Origin: Alistipes sp. | GTDB taxonomy: Bacteria; Bacteroidota; Bacteroidia; Bacteroidales; Rikenellaceae | Direction of reading: 5' to 3' | Length of the DNA: 64,000 nucleotides | Assembly (NCBI GenBank): GCA_017621455.1 | Contig: JAGATC010000020.1 | Coordinates: 1 to 64,000 of the forward strand | Shown: positions 18,462-27,339 of the stretch, piece by piece | How the letters are laid out: the number at the start of each line of letters is the position of its first letter | Position numbering within the stretch: the first letter of the stretch is position 1 | Notes under the pieces: generated by a model | The model's input: the letters and a program-made list of their open reading frames with translations, nothing else | Database searches by the model: none | What the model was told of the DNA's origin: nothing | Translations under genes and position numbers: made by a program

Positions 18462-19426
18462 TACATGTTGTGTACTAAGAGGTTACAGCCGCGGATGTCG
18501 CTGCCTGCAATGCGTCCCTCGATGCTAAAGCTGCCATCCTCGAACGTGCGTCCCATATCCTCGGTCTGGATAAAGGCGCAAGAGGAGAGGTTGGCAAGGT
18601 CGATGATGTCTATGCCGCCACGCGAGGGTGTATGGTCGAAGGGGTCATTTACGTCGCGCACCATGACACGCATCCACTGAGGCGTGCGAAATATGCCATC
18701 ACCCGAGGAGTATGCCTGCGACGTAAGCTCCGCCATGCCGTACTCCGAGTGCACCTTGTCGATGCCGAAGCCCTCGCATAGTATGGCGTGTAGCTCGCTC
18801 TTTGCGAGCTCGCGGCGGCGTCCCTTCATGCCACCAGTCTCCATAACTATAGTGTTGCTAAGTTTGGGGGCATGTATTTCAGCAAGGTCCCACAGAGCAT
18901 AGCTTACGCCAAGCAGAATCTTAGGTTTTGGGTCGCGCTCCATATCGTCGATAAGGCGCTCGTAATCATTAAGATAAAAACCTCCTGAGCCGCACTCCTT
19001 GATAAGTGTGTCGACCATATAGACTAACGACGAGCCTTCGCGCTCGAGGTACGAGGGCAGCAGGCCGTAGATGCTCCACTTGGATGGTTCGCCGTAGAAG
19101 GTGCGAAATGCCGCGGTGAAGGTCTTGCGATACTCCTCGAGCGATGCCATCATATGGCGCGAAGCCACGGTGGAGCCTGTATTGCTCGAGGTGAAGACTA
19201 TCTCGGGAGCCTCCTCGCGCGAGTATACATCGGTACTCTTAAATAGGCGGATGGGCAGGAATGGTATATCCTCCACGCGCACCACCTCCTTGGGGTCGAT
19301 GCCCAGGAGTGCGATATATTGGCGATAGGGTGCGCAATGTTCACTCTGATAGCGGAATAGCTCGAGTGCCCGCGAGTCAAACTCCTCCTGCGAAGAGATG
19401 GATAGTATGTTGTCGATGCTTATCAT
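18461..19426 (-). CDS. LuxE/PaaK-like acyl-protein synthetase/acyltransferase
   Basis: The chosen start gives 321 residues beginning MISIDNILSISS. The family activates carboxylic acids or transfers acyl groups; here the serine/threonine-rich loop FTSSNTGSTVASRH near residue 92 matches the adenylate-forming signature. Later segments (METGGMKGRRRE, HSEYGMAELTSQAY, QTEDMGR) fit the LuxE/PaaK fold. An upstream in-frame start at 19483 would lie within the promoter and is rejected. It is coupled to the LicD-glycosyltransferase gene by a one-base overlap, suggesting that it supplies an acyl or activated group for the same surface glycan. That link is inferred. Confidence 0.85.
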   Translation of the reverse strand: MISIDNILSISSQEEFDSRALELFRYQSEHCAPYRQYIALLGIDPKEVVRVEDIPFLPIRLFKSTDVYSREEAPEIVFTSSNTGSTVASRHMMASLEEYRKTFTAAFRTFYGEPSKWSIYGLLPSYLEREGSSLVYMVDTLIKECGSGGFYLNDYERLIDDMERDPKPKILLGVSYALWDLAEIHAPKLSNTIVMETGGMKGRRRELAKSELHAILCEGFGIDKVHSEYGMAELTSQAYSSGDGIFRTPQWMRVMVRDVNDPFDHTPSRGGIDIIDLANLSSCAFIQTEDMGRTFEDGSFSIEGRIAGSDIRGCNLLVHNM

Positions 19427-19452
19427 TGCTCCCGAAACTTTGTTGTATGCCA

Positions 19453-19483
19453 CAAATTTACACCTTTTCTCGGATAAAACCAA
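19453..19483 (-). promoter_or_regulatory. Promoter of the LuxE-like/LicD-GT2 operon
   Basis: On the minus strand TTG (19483-19481), 20-base spacer, TAAATTTG (19460-19453). Expected start near 19447, about 20 bases before the ATG at 19426. This decides the start codon of the LuxE-like gene. Confidence 0.78.
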
Positions 19484-19487
19484 TAGT

Positions 19488-19527
19488 TACAATAAAATAA
19501 GACCCCGCGAGAATCTCGCGAGGTCTT
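19488..19527 (-). terminator. Intrinsic terminator of rpsA
   Basis: On the minus strand AAGACCTCGCGAG pairs with CTCGCGGGGTCTT (13 pairs, one wobble, three-base loop) and is followed by ATTTTATT. It lies 55 bases after the rpsA stop and directly upstream of the next promoter. Confidence 0.93.
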
Positions 19528-19582
19528 CGATTTAGATAGGTTGCCTTGAGCGGCTATCGCTCAAAACAGAGCTGCCTGTCTA

Positions 19583-21367
19583 CTACTTGTTCTCAAGCTG
19601 AGCCTTCAACTCTGCCAAGCCTGCGATGTCACCAAGGGTCGTCTTCTCTACCTGTGCGTTAATCTTCTTAACGGTGTTCTTGGTAGCATCAGCTGCAGCA
19701 CGACGCTCTGCCTTCTCAGCAGCGTCAGCAGCACGCTTAGCCTCCTCGAAGATGCGGCTGTGAGAGAGTGTGATGCGCTTAGTAGCCTTAGAGAACTCCA
19801 ATACCTTGAACTCTGCAGTCTCGCCTGCCTTCAAAGTAGTGCCATCCTCCTTAACAGCGTGGCGTGCGGGGCAGAAGCCCTCGATGTTCTCGCCAAGCGA
19901 TACTACTACGCCCTTCTCAGTAACCTCAGTTACAGTACCCTCGTGGATGCTGTCTACGCCAAACTGGCTCTCGAAGCCGTTCCAGGGGTTCTCCTCGAGC
20001 TGCTTGTGGCCGAGTGAGAGACGACGGTTCTCCTTGTTGATCTCGAGAACTACTACGTCGAGGTTAGCGCCAACCTGTGTGAACTCTGATGGGTGCTTAA
20101 CCTTCTTAGTCCATGAGAGGTCTGAGATGTGTACAAGACCCTCGATGCCGTCCTCGATCTCTACGAATACGCCGAAGTTAGAGAAGTTGCGAACACGTGC
20201 AGTGCACTTTGTACCTGCGGGGTACTTGTTCTCGATCTCTGCCCATGGGTCGGGAGTAAGCTGCTTGATGCCGAGTGACATCTTGCGCTCCTCGCGGTCG
20301 AGAGTAAGAAGAACTGCCTCGATCTCGTCGCCTACCTTCATGAACTCCTGTGCTGAACGCAAAGGCTGGCTCCATGACATCTCCGATACGTGGATAAGAC
20401 CCTCTACGCCGGGAGCAACCTCAACGAATGCGCCGTAGTCGGTAACGACAACAACCTTACCCTTAACCTTGTCACCAACCTTGAGGTTAGCATCGAGTGC
20501 CTCCCAGGGGTGAGCAGTGAGCTGCTTAAGACCGAGAGCGATACGCTTCTTAGCCTCGTCGAAGTCAAGGATAACAACCTGAAGCTTCTGGTCGAGTGCA
20601 ACAACCTCCTCAGGGTGATTTACGCGACCCCATGAAAGGTCGGTGATGTGGATAAGACCGTCAACGCCACCAAGGTCGATGAATACACCGTAAGAGGTGA
20701 TGTTCTTAACGGTACCCTCAAGGATCTGACCCTTCTCAAGCTTCGACATGATGATCTGCTTCTGAGCCTCGAGCTCTGCCTCGATAAGAGCCTTGTGAGA
20801 TACTACAACGTTGCGGAACTCCTGGTTGATCTTAACAACCTTGAACTCCATGGTCTTGTCTACGTATACATCGTAGTCGCGGATAGGCTTAACGTCGATC
20901 TGTGAGCCAGGCAAGAATGCCTCGATGCCGAATACGTCGACAATCATACCGCCCTTAGTGCGACACTTAACGTAACCCTTGATGATCTCGTCGTTGTTAA
21001 GAGCCTCGTTAACACGGTCCCAGCTCTTGAGCTGACGAGCCTTCTTGTGAGAGAGTGACAACTGGCCACCCTTATCCTCTACCGACTCAACGTAAACCTC
21101 AACCTTCTCGCCTACGGTCAAGTCGGGGTTGTAACGGAACTCGGTTGCTGCGATAAGACCCTCTGACTTGTAACCAATGTTAACAGTAATCTCGCGCTTG
21201 TTGATGTCGGTAACAGTACCCTCAACAACCTCGCCTACAGCTACGTTAGACATGGTCTTGCCATAAGCCTCCTCAATAGCCTCCTTCGACTGGTCGTAAA
21301 CGCCAAGGTCATTCTCGAACGCATTCCAATCGAAATTCTCGTTCGCTACAATTTTGTTCTGCTCCAT
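19583..21367 (-). CDS. rpsA: 30S ribosomal protein S1
   Basis: S1 holds mRNA on the small subunit. The 594-residue protein contains six S1 (OB-fold) repeats. Repeats 3 to 5 are the clearest, with the hallmark FIDLGGVDGLIHITDLSW, FVEVAPGVEGLIHVSEMSW and FVEIEDGIEGLVHISDLSW; repeats 1, 2 and 6 are more divergent. The C-terminal tail is rich in A, E and K. It is a monocistronic unit with its own promoter and terminator. Bacteroidetes mRNAs generally lack strong Shine-Dalgarno sites, and S1 is thought to matter more there. Confidence 0.98.
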   Translation of the reverse strand: MEQNKIVANENFDWNAFENDLGVYDQSKEAIEEAYGKTMSNVAVGEVVEGTVTDINKREITVNIGYKSEGLIAATEFRYNPDLTVGEKVEVYVESVEDKGGQLSLSHKKARQLKSWDRVNEALNNDEIIKGYVKCRTKGGMIVDVFGIEAFLPGSQIDVKPIRDYDVYVDKTMEFKVVKINQEFRNVVVSHKALIEAELEAQKQIIMSKLEKGQILEGTVKNITSYGVFIDLGGVDGLIHITDLSWGRVNHPEEVVALDQKLQVVILDFDEAKKRIALGLKQLTAHPWEALDANLKVGDKVKGKVVVVTDYGAFVEVAPGVEGLIHVSEMSWSQPLRSAQEFMKVGDEIEAVLLTLDREERKMSLGIKQLTPDPWAEIENKYPAGTKCTARVRNFSNFGVFVEIEDGIEGLVHISDLSWTKKVKHPSEFTQVGANLDVVVLEINKENRRLSLGHKQLEENPWNGFESQFGVDSIHEGTVTEVTEKGVVVSLGENIEGFCPARHAVKEDGTTLKAGETAEFKVLEFSKATKRITLSHSRIFEEAKRAADAAEKAERRAAADATKNTVKKINAQVEKTTLGDIAGLAELKAQLENK

Positions 21368-21453
21368 AATGGAAAATGTTTTTGCGATACAATCGCTCGT
21401 TAAAAGTTAATAAATAATCTACGCCTCACCACGCGTATGCGCGAAAAGGCTTG

Positions 21454-21485
21454 CAAAGGTACGAAATTTTTTGCGACATAAACAA
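21454..21485 (-). promoter_or_regulatory. Promoter of rpsA
   Basis: Minus strand TTG (21485-21483), 21-base spacer, TACCTTTG (21461-21454). The leader would be about 80 bases. It is divergent from the promoter of the 21576 lipoprotein gene, whose -33 box is 28 bases away. Confidence 0.78.
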
Positions 21486-21512
21486 CTAATTATCACATTT
21501 TTTCTAAAATTG

Positions 21513-21543
21513 TTGCTCGCTCGCGCTCTTTGCACTATCTTTG
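21513..21543 (+). promoter_or_regulatory. Promoter of the 21576 lipoprotein gene
   Basis: TTG at 21513-21515, 20-base spacer, TATCTTTG at 21536-21543. The expected start is near 21548, about 28 bases before the ATG. Confidence 0.78.
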
Positions 21544-21575
21544 CCTAACGTTTAGACCAATAAAAACATTGAAAT

Positions 21576-22046
21576 ATGAGACTTTATCACCTATTATTTA
21601 GCGCATTAGCGCTCTTCGCCATAACAGCATGCGAGCCTGAGGAGTCGGAGAAGAAGCAGTATCCCGAGCTTGAGACGCTCGAGGGCACAATGTGGTATAG
21701 CTACGACACCAAGCAGGATATATACTACGACATCTACTATAATGCCGATGGCGAGGGTGAGATGCTCGGCTACGACACCTCGGAGCGTAATGAGGACCAG
21801 CTGCTTGTAGAACGCAATTTTACTTATAAGTACACGCGTGCTACAGCAGACATAGATGCTGTTGTCGATATATGGTTTGAGGATGGCCAGCGCTATGGTG
21901 GCATCCTTATTCCTAAGGGTAATCTACAGGTTAGCAATAAAGATGTCTATGTAATTCAGCTCTACGAGCTTACGGCCGACGGTAAGGATATTCTCTATGA
22001 TGAGAATGGCAATATCAAGTCGACGCTAATGATGTGGAAGGAGTAA
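21576..22046 (+). CDS. Small unknown lipoprotein
   Basis: This is a 156-residue protein with a lipoprotein signal peptide (hydrophobic residues 5-17, lipobox ITAC with Cys19). The mature part is acidic and beta-rich (GTMWYSYDTKQDIYYDIYYN, later YVIQLYELTADGKDILYD) and resembles the lipocalin-like or META-type small lipoproteins of Bacteroidetes, but I cannot assign a family. It has its own promoter and no downstream partner on this strand. A repeat-rich non-coding stretch follows. Confidence 0.85.
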   Translation: MRLYHLLFSALALFAITACEPEESEKKQYPELETLEGTMWYSYDTKQDIYYDIYYNADGEGEMLGYDTSERNEDQLLVERNFTYKYTRATADIDAVVDIWFEDGQRYGGILIPKGNLQVSNKDVYVIQLYELTADGKDILYDENGNIKSTLMMWKE

Positions 22047-22072
22047 GCGTCGCCGATTATCGTTATCTTGCA

Positions 22073-22188
22073 TTTGTATACCCGCATAGTGTGGAGCATT
22101 GGGATGCGTAGTATTGTATGAGCGTGGCTAAAAGGATGTTATGGGTATACTTTTGTATACCCGCATAGTGTGGAGTATTGGGATGCGT
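22073..22188 (+). repeat. Two 37-base direct repeats
   Basis: Copies at 22073-22109 and 22152-22188 differ at a single base (C/T) and start 79 bases apart. Each contains GTATACCCGCATAGTG. No open frame explains them. They form the left part of a repeat-rich gap from 22047 to about 22310. Confidence 0.9.
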
Positions 22189-22210
22189 TGCGGGTATGTC
22201 ATCCAGAGGA

Positions 22211-22246
22211 GTCTCGTCATTGCGAGGCGCAGCCGTGGCAATCTTA
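22211..22246 (+). repeat. REP-like element (TCATTGCGAGG type)
   Basis: The sequence TCATTGCGAGGCGCAGCC followed by GTGGCAATCTTA has ATTGC/GCAAT ends. It matches in outline the short dispersed palindromic element with TCATTGCGAG...GCAATC found between genes in many bacterial genomes. It is a non-coding element near the direct repeats. Identification is from memory of the motif. Confidence 0.65.
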
Positions 22247-22281
22247 CCTTCACCCCCTCCCTCCGAGTCCACACCTCTTTA

Positions 22282-22303
22282 CGGGTATTATTTTTAATGC
22301 CCG
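22282..22303 (-). repeat. Palindromic repeat, copy 4
   Basis: CGGGTATTATTTTTAATGCCCG, near-identical to the copy at 13658-13679, in the same inverted orientation and with a similar left flank (CTCT or CTCTTT before it). The rest of the gap, 22304-22470, shows no gene. Confidence 0.85.
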
Positions 22304-22472
22304 CAAACACAGGAGGCTACTATAGGCCACAGTGGATTACTATAGGTTTCGGTGGTATGGGAGAGTTGGCTTCTAAGTCATATTAATCTACATTACCCCA
22401 CCCATTTTAACTCAGCTCCTCCTACATTTCCCATAACATTAACTACTCACATTCAGCTGCTAATATAAAACC

Positions 22473-22521
22473 ATAGGCAAGGAGGGATTGTCGCCCGAGG
22501 GCGTATCCCATCCTTGCCTAT
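22473..22521 (-). terminator. Terminator of the infC transcript, possibly bidirectional
   Basis: ATAGGCAAGGA + GGGAT pairs with ATCCC + TCCTTGCCTAT, 16 pairs with a one-base bulge. T-rich sequence follows on the minus strand (GGTTTTATATT), and TATTTTG on the plus strand. It ends the pdxA-thrS-infC run. Confidence 0.85.
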
Positions 22522-22550
22522 TTTGTTGGCGTATGCCGCGAAAGTGCAGC

Positions 22551-23165
22551 CTACTTCTTTGACTTAGGTGCCAGAATCATATTCATCTTCTTGCCATCGA
22601 GCTTGGGCATAAGCTCCACACGTGCGAGCTCCTCAAGGTCGTTGGCAAAGCGCAGAAGCAGAATCTCGCCCTGCTCCTTGAAGACGATAGAGCGGCCGCG
22701 GAAGAAGACATAAGCCTTAACCTTAGCGCCCTCCTTAAGGAAGTTCTCAGCGTGCTTAAGCTTGAAGTTGTAGTCGTGGTCGTCGGTCTGTGGACCAAAA
22801 CGTATCTCCTTGATTACAACCTTCACCTGCTTTGCCTTGATCTCCTTAGCCTTCTTCTTCTGCTGGTAGAGGAACTTCTGGTAGTCGGCAATGCGGCACA
22901 CTGGAGGATCCGCCTTAGGCGAAATCTCGATAAGGTCGAGCTCCATCTCGTCGGCCAGATGAATAGCCTCCTTGATGGGTAACACGAGGTTGGGCTCAAC
23001 GTTCTCACCTACGACACGCACTACGGGTGCCGTGATCTCGTCGTTGATACGGTTGGGATTCTCCTGCTGTGGACGACGACCGCGGGGGTCGCGCTGCTGC
23101 TGATTGTTGTTCTGGTTATTCCCCTGCACCTGTGGGCGCGGGCGGAATGGAAATTGTCCTGCCAA
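22551..23165 (-). CDS. infC: Translation initiation factor IF-3, TTG start
   Basis: IF-3 prevents subunit joining and proofreads the start codon and initiator tRNA. The core begins at [15 protein letters not shown] near residue 38 and includes [19 protein letters not shown] and [20 protein letters not shown]. The first 37 residues are an extension rich in Q, N, R and P, probably disordered. The start is a TTG; the frame has no ATG before the conserved core. A non-AUG start is typical of infC, where IF-3 represses its own translation. It lies 41 bases after thrS. The usual rpmI-rplT genes do not follow; a terminator does. Confidence 0.95.
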   Translation of the reverse strand: MAGQFPFRPRPQVQGNNQNNNQQQRDPRGRRPQQENPNRINDEITAPVVRVVGENVEPNLVLPIKEAIHLADEMELDLIEISPKADPPVCRIADYQKFLYQQKKKAKEIKAKQVKVVIKEIRFGPQTDDHDYNFKLKHAENFLKEGAKVKAYVFFRGRSIVFKEQGEILLLRFANDLEELARVELMPKLDGKKMNMILAPKSKK

Positions 23166-23206
23166 ATTAGTTAATTGTTAGTTATACTTACTTCTAAATA
23201 TCTCTC

Positions 23207-25150
23207 TTAAGCCTTGTGTGCCTCGATCTCCTTAGCCACGAGGTCCTTCATGAAGTCGGCGAACTCCTGGATGGTCATCTGACCCTTGTCGCCCTCGCCC
23301 TGAGCACGTACCGATACCTTGCGCTCCTCGGCCTCCTTCTCACCTACGATGAGCAGGTAGGGGATGCGCTTAAGCTCGTTATCGCGGATCTTACGGCCAA
23401 TCTTCTCGTTGCGGTCGTCGACCTGAGTACGTACGTCGCACGAGTTAAGCTGGCGGGCTACCTCGTTAGCGTAGTCGTTATACTTCTCCGAGATGGGCAA
23501 TACAACCACCTGGTCGGGAGTGAGCCACAATGGGAACTTACCACCGGTGTGCTCCAACAACACTGCCACGAAACGCTCCATAGAGCCGAATGGTGCGCGG
23601 TGAATCATGATAGGACGGTGGAGCTTATCATCTGAGCCCTTGTATGTTAGGTCGAAGCGCTCAGGGAGGTTGTAGTCAACCTGGATGGTACCAAGCTGCC
23701 AGCTACGACCAAGTGCATCCTTAACCATGAAGTCGAGCTTAGGACCGTAGAATGCTGCCTCGCCAAGCTCAACAGTGGTGTTGAGGCCCTTCTCCTTACA
23801 TGCCTGGATGATAGCGCCCTCGGCCTTTGCCCAGTTCTCATCCGAGCCGATATACTTCTCCGTATTGTTAGGATCGCGCAACGAGATCTGTGCGGTATAG
23901 TTGTCGAACTTCAGGGTGCGGAAGATGTACAACACGATGTCGATAACCTTCTCGAACTCCTCCAAAAGCTGGTCGGGGCGTACGAAGAGGTGGGCATCGT
24001 CCTGAGTGAACGAACGCACACGTGTCAGGCCGTGCAACTCACCCGACTGCTCGTAGCGGTATACGGTACCGAACTCTGCCAAGCGAACAGGAAGATCCTT
24101 GTATGAGCGAGGCTTCGAGCGGTAGATCTCGCAGTGGTGGGGGCAGTTCATAGGCTTCAACAAGTACTCCTCACCCTCGAATGGAGTGTGGATAGGCTGG
24201 AACGAGTCCTTACCATACTTAGCATAGTGGCCCGAGGTGACGTAGAGGTCCTTGTTACCGATATGTGGGGTGATCACCTGCTGGTAGCCGTAATCCTTCT
24301 GAATCTGGCGAAGGAAGCGCTCCAAGCGGTCGCGCAACTCTGCGCCCTTGGGCAACCACATAGGAAGACCCTGACCTACGCGCTGTGAGAACATAAAGAG
24401 CTCGAGGTCCTTGCCGAGCTTGCGGTGGTCACGCTTCTTAGCCTCCTCCAATAGTGCGAGGTGCTCGTCGAGCATCGACTTCTTGGGGAACGACACGCCA
24501 TAGATACGTGTAAGCATCTTATTCTTCTCGTTACCACGCCAGTAGGCACCTGCAACAGAAGTCAACTTGATAGCCTTGATGTAGCCTGTATTTGGGATAT
24601 GTGGACCGCGGCAGAGGTCGGTGAACGAGCCGTTGGTATAGAACGAGATTGTTCCATCCTCAAGGTCGGTGATAAGTTCCACCTTGTACTGGTCGCCCTT
24701 CTCGGTGAAGGTCTTCAACGCGTCGGCCTTAGACACCTCGGTACGTACGAGCTGCTCCTTGTTGCGTGAGAGCTCTACCATCTTCTGCTCGATAGTCTCG
24801 AGGTCAGCCTCGGTGATAGCCACGGGCGAGTCCACATCGTAATAGAAACCGTTGTCGATAGCGGGACCGATACCGAACTTAATGCCGGGATATAGCGCCT
24901 CGAGAGCCTCAGCCAAGAGGTGCGATGAGGTGTGCCAGAAGGCGTGCTTGCCCTCGGCGTCGTCCCACTTAAAGAATTTGATTGTACAGTCACAATCGAT
25001 TGCGCGCATCATATCTACAGTTGCGCCATTTACCTCCGCTGCAAGTGAGTCAGCAGCTAAACGAGGGCTGATGCTCTCTGCCACCTGGAAGGCAGTTGTC
25101 CCTTTGGCAAACTCTCTTACCGAGCCATCGGGAAAGGTTACTTTAACCAT
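23207..25150 (-). CDS. thrS: Threonyl-tRNA synthetase
   Basis: This class II synthetase charges tRNA-Thr. The 647 residues comprise a TGS domain (1-62), an editing domain with [11 protein letters not shown] near 73, the catalytic core with [10 protein letters not shown] near 336 (motif 2 region [17 protein letters not shown]) and the motif 3 region [14 protein letters not shown], then the anticodon-binding domain ([13 protein letters not shown] onward). Complete and normal length. It lies between the small membrane protein and infC, a conserved thrS-infC pairing. Confidence 0.98.
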   Translation of the reverse strand: MVKVTFPDGSVREFAKGTTAFQVAESISPRLAADSLAAEVNGATVDMMRAIDCDCTIKFFKWDDAEGKHAFWHTSSHLLAEALEALYPGIKFGIGPAIDNGFYYDVDSPVAITEADLETIEQKMVELSRNKEQLVRTEVSKADALKTFTEKGDQYKVELITDLEDGTISFYTNGSFTDLCRGPHIPNTGYIKAIKLTSVAGAYWRGNEKNKMLTRIYGVSFPKKSMLDEHLALLEEAKKRDHRKLGKDLELFMFSQRVGQGLPMWLPKGAELRDRLERFLRQIQKDYGYQQVITPHIGNKDLYVTSGHYAKYGKDSFQPIHTPFEGEEYLLKPMNCPHHCEIYRSKPRSYKDLPVRLAEFGTVYRYEQSGELHGLTRVRSFTQDDAHLFVRPDQLLEEFEKVIDIVLYIFRTLKFDNYTAQISLRDPNNTEKYIGSDENWAKAEGAIIQACKEKGLNTTVELGEAAFYGPKLDFMVKDALGRSWQLGTIQVDYNLPERFDLTYKGSDDKLHRPIMIHRAPFGSMERFVAVLLEHTGGKFPLWLTPDQVVVLPISEKYNDYANEVARQLNSCDVRTQVDDRNEKIGRKIRDNELKRIPYLLIVGEKEAEERKVSVRAQGEGDKGQMTIQEFADFMKDLVAKEIEAHKA

Positions 25151-25251
25151 GATAATTTAGTTTTTAATAGTTTATGTTTTGAGTGCCTTCGTAGCTCCAC
25201 AATAACGAGACGGATTACTACTCAGTTGCACTCCGTGTTTTATAGTGTTGT

Positions 25252-25446
25252 TTACTCTTCGTGTTTGTTGCCAAATCCCTGCGCATAGTAGGCTATGCGA
25301 TAGATTGAGAGCGCAGCAATCAAAATCGATAGCAGAAGGCCCAGGATATTATCGCCCTTAAAAGAGGCTATTGCAAATATAACGCTACCAGCCAATACAA
25401 TAGCGAATAATACAATAAAGAGAACTCTGATAATGTTTGGTAACAT
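25252..25446 (-). CDS. Small two-helix membrane protein
   Basis: This is a 64-residue protein with two predicted membrane helices (about 5-29, IIRVLFIVLFAIVLAGSVIFA; about 33-53, ILGLLLSILIAALSIYRIAYY) and a short charged tail NKHEE. It lies between pdxA (34 bases upstream) and thrS (101 bases downstream) on the same strand, so it is probably co-transcribed. The function is unknown. The start ATG and the clean hydrophobic pattern argue for a real gene. Confidence 0.75.
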   Translation of the reverse strand: MLPNIIRVLFIVLFAIVLAGSVIFAIASFKGDNILGLLLSILIAALSIYRIAYYAQGFGNKHEE

Positions 25447-25480
25447 GCTCTATATAAGGGTGCTAATTAATTTGTGTCTT

Positions 25481-26572
25481 TTAGTCATTATGCTCTGCCT
25501 CGGGCAGGTCCTTAATAGAGATGTCGCGGCCCTTTTCGCGCTCGAAGTGCTCCAACGGGCGGGCATTCCACTCCTCCCACTCTCTGCGGCGGCGCACGAT
25601 GTCCATAGCCTCGTAGATGGCGTTACGCATCGACTGCTCATCTGCCATGCCCTTGCCGGCAATGTCGTAGGCTACGCCATGGTCGGGAGATGTGCGCACC
25701 TCCGCGAGCGATGCTGTGAAGTTTACACCGTTGGGTGTCAATGTCTTAAATGGAGCCAAGCCCTGGTCGTGATACATCGCAAGGATAGCATCGTAATGTT
25801 TGAAACTTCCCGAAGCAAAGAAACCATCGGCAGCAAAGGGGCCAAAGGCCAACACCCCTGCCTCATACGCCTCTACAATAGCGGGCTTGATAATCTCCTC
25901 CTCCTCTTTGCCAAGTAGGCCGCCATCACCAGCATGGGGGTTGAGTGCCAAGACTGCAACCTTGGGACGCACAATGCCGAAGTCCTCGCGCATAGAGCTG
26001 TTTATCTGGTTGATACGCTCAACGATAAGCTCCTTCGAAAGGTGGTTTGCCACCTCTGCAACGGGAACATGTATCGTGGCGAGACCTACGCGCATAAGCT
26101 CCGAGGTCATAATCATAAGTGGCGCGCCATCGAGCTCCTTGGCAAGAAACTCGGTGTGACCAGTGTAGGTAAACTCCTCGCTCTGAATCATCTCCTTGTC
26201 GATGGGAGCTGTTACCAGTGCGTCGATAGCACCCTCCTTAAGCTCGTCGATGGCCTTGCGTAGTGCTGCGGCAGCAGCCTCGCCACCAGCCTTTGAGGGC
26301 TTGCCTGGAGTCACCTGCAACTCCTTCTTGCCGCACTCCACGAGGTTTACTCTGCTGTGCTGTGCTCGCTCGGCGCTCTCCACCACCACGAACTTTACGG
26401 GCTCCATGTCGCTCAGACGCTTCTGGTAGAAGGCGGCAGCGGCACTTGAACCGTAGACTACGGGTGTGAACATCTCCTGAAGACGGTTATCGGCAAATAT
26501 CTTGAGTATAATCTCCCAGCCTACACCGTTGGTGTCGCCCTGAGTTATACCTATCTTTAGTCGTTTACTCAT
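25481..26572 (-). CDS. pdxA: 4-hydroxythreonine-4-phosphate dehydrogenase
   Basis: PdxA oxidises 4-phosphohydroxy-L-threonine in the DXP-dependent pathway to pyridoxal phosphate. The 363-residue protein shows ITQGDTNGVGWEIIL at the N-terminus and the three metal-binding histidines in their usual contexts: TGHTEFLAKEL, NPHAGDGG and MYHDQGLAPFK. The C-terminal tail past residue 335 is a little longer than I expect for the family and highly charged. It has its own promoter directly upstream and probably leads the pdxA-thrS-infC transcript. Confidence 0.96.
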   Translation of the reverse strand: MSKRLKIGITQGDTNGVGWEIILKIFADNRLQEMFTPVVYGSSAAAAFYQKRLSDMEPVKFVVVESAERAQHSRVNLVECGKKELQVTPGKPSKAGGEAAAAALRKAIDELKEGAIDALVTAPIDKEMIQSEEFTYTGHTEFLAKELDGAPLMIMTSELMRVGLATIHVPVAEVANHLSKELIVERINQINSSMREDFGIVRPKVAVLALNPHAGDGGLLGKEEEEIIKPAIVEAYEAGVLAFGPFAADGFFASGSFKHYDAILAMYHDQGLAPFKTLTPNGVNFTASLAEVRTSPDHGVAYDIAGKGMADEQSMRNAIYEAMDIVRRRREWEEWNARPLEHFEREKGRDISIKDLPEAEHND

Positions 26573-26593
26573 ATTTTCAAATGTTTCAACCTA

Positions 26594-26623
26594 CAAATAT
26601 ACAAAAACATACGCAAACTACAA
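26594..26623 (-). promoter_or_regulatory. Promoter of pdxA
   Basis: Minus strand TTG (26623-26621), 19-base spacer, TATATTTG (26601-26594). The expected start is about 15 bases before the ATG at 26572. Confidence 0.75.
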
Positions 26624-26675
26624 CAATTCAGCAAGTTTTTTTCTCGACTTTTGGGTGAGATAGTGGGGCATAGAT

Positions 26676-26717
26676 AAAGAAAAGACCCCACGGCGGTACA
26701 ACTGTACGACCATGGGG
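26676..26717 (-). terminator. Intrinsic terminator of rplS
   Basis: On the minus strand CCCCATGG pairs with CCGTGGGG (one wobble), with an inner GTAC/GTAC pair around a four-base loop, followed by TCTTTTCTTT. It lies 37 bases after the rplS stop. Confidence 0.92.
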
Positions 26718-26753
26718 ACTTGCACTGGAGTGAATAACCAGTATGGATGCGGA

Positions 26754-27128
26754 TTACTCGCTCTTCTTCATGCGACGCTCCTTGATACGAGCCTTCTTAC
26801 CTGTAAGGTCACGAAGATAGTAGATACGTGCACGACGTACTACACCATACTTGTTCACCTCGATCTTGTCGATGTGGGGTGAGTAGAGAGGGAAGATACG
26901 CTCTACGCCTACGCCGTTAGATACCTTACGGATGGTAAACATCTTGGTACGGCCTGAACCCTTAATCTGGATTACTACGCCACGGAAGCTCTGGAGACGC
27001 TCCTTGTTACCCTCGACAATGCGATAGGTTACGGTGATGGTATCACCTGCCTCGAACTTGGGCACATCGTTCTCGCCCTTAGTCCACATCTGCTCGTTTA
27101 CGAGTCTGATCAATGCATCTTTGTTCAT
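26754..27128 (-). CDS. rplS: 50S ribosomal protein L19
   Basis: L19 sits at the subunit interface of the large subunit. The 124-residue protein has the conserved [33 protein letters not shown] and [17 protein letters not shown] segments. Length is normal. It forms its own transcription unit: promoter at 27304-27333, a leader of about 170 bases, and an intrinsic terminator after the stop. Confidence 0.98.
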   Translation of the reverse strand: MNKDALIRLVNEQMWTKGENDVPKFEAGDTITVTYRIVEGNKERLQSFRGVVIQIKGSGRTKMFTIRKVSNGVGVERIFPLYSPHIDKIEVNKYGVVRRARIYYLRDLTGKKARIKERRMKKSE

Positions 27129-27299
27129 TGTTGCAACAAATAGTTAAATGTTAATCGCTCAACATTATCGCTGTGTCGGCTCTACCATATTGCCACCTTT
27201 GGCAATAATCCTCGGATTTCATGTCGCTCCATGCAGTCATCTGCCATTTCGCCACTTGTTCCGCTCCGAGCTGGCACCCATTATAAGAGGTTGATGCGG
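27129..27299 (-). promoter_or_regulatory. Structured 5' leader of rplS
   Basis: The predicted transcript has about 170 untranslated bases before the L19 ATG. It contains ATTGCC/GGCAAT as a hairpin (27188-27205) and a repeated AGCGAT/ATCGCT pair close to the start codon. Ribosomal protein genes often carry such leaders for autoregulation by the protein product. That role is inferred here. Confidence 0.5.
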
Positions 27300-27303
27300 G
27301 GTG

Positions 27304-27333
27304 CAAAGGTATGTAAAAAAATCAATTCGGCAA
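27304..27333 (-). promoter_or_regulatory. Promoter of rplS
   Basis: Minus strand TTG (27333-27331), 19-base spacer, TACCTTTG (27311-27304). It starts seven bases after the stop codon of the upstream lipoprotein gene, so the -33 box nearly touches that gene. Confidence 0.78.
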
Positions 27334-27339
27334 AAAGAA

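Noticed and set aside
19427..19483. Upstream start for the LuxE-like gene
   Set aside because: The promoter -7 box lies inside this stretch.
22141..22386. 81-codon frame in the repeat gap
   Set aside because: It is composed of dispersed repeat sequence, part of which also occurs near 13650.
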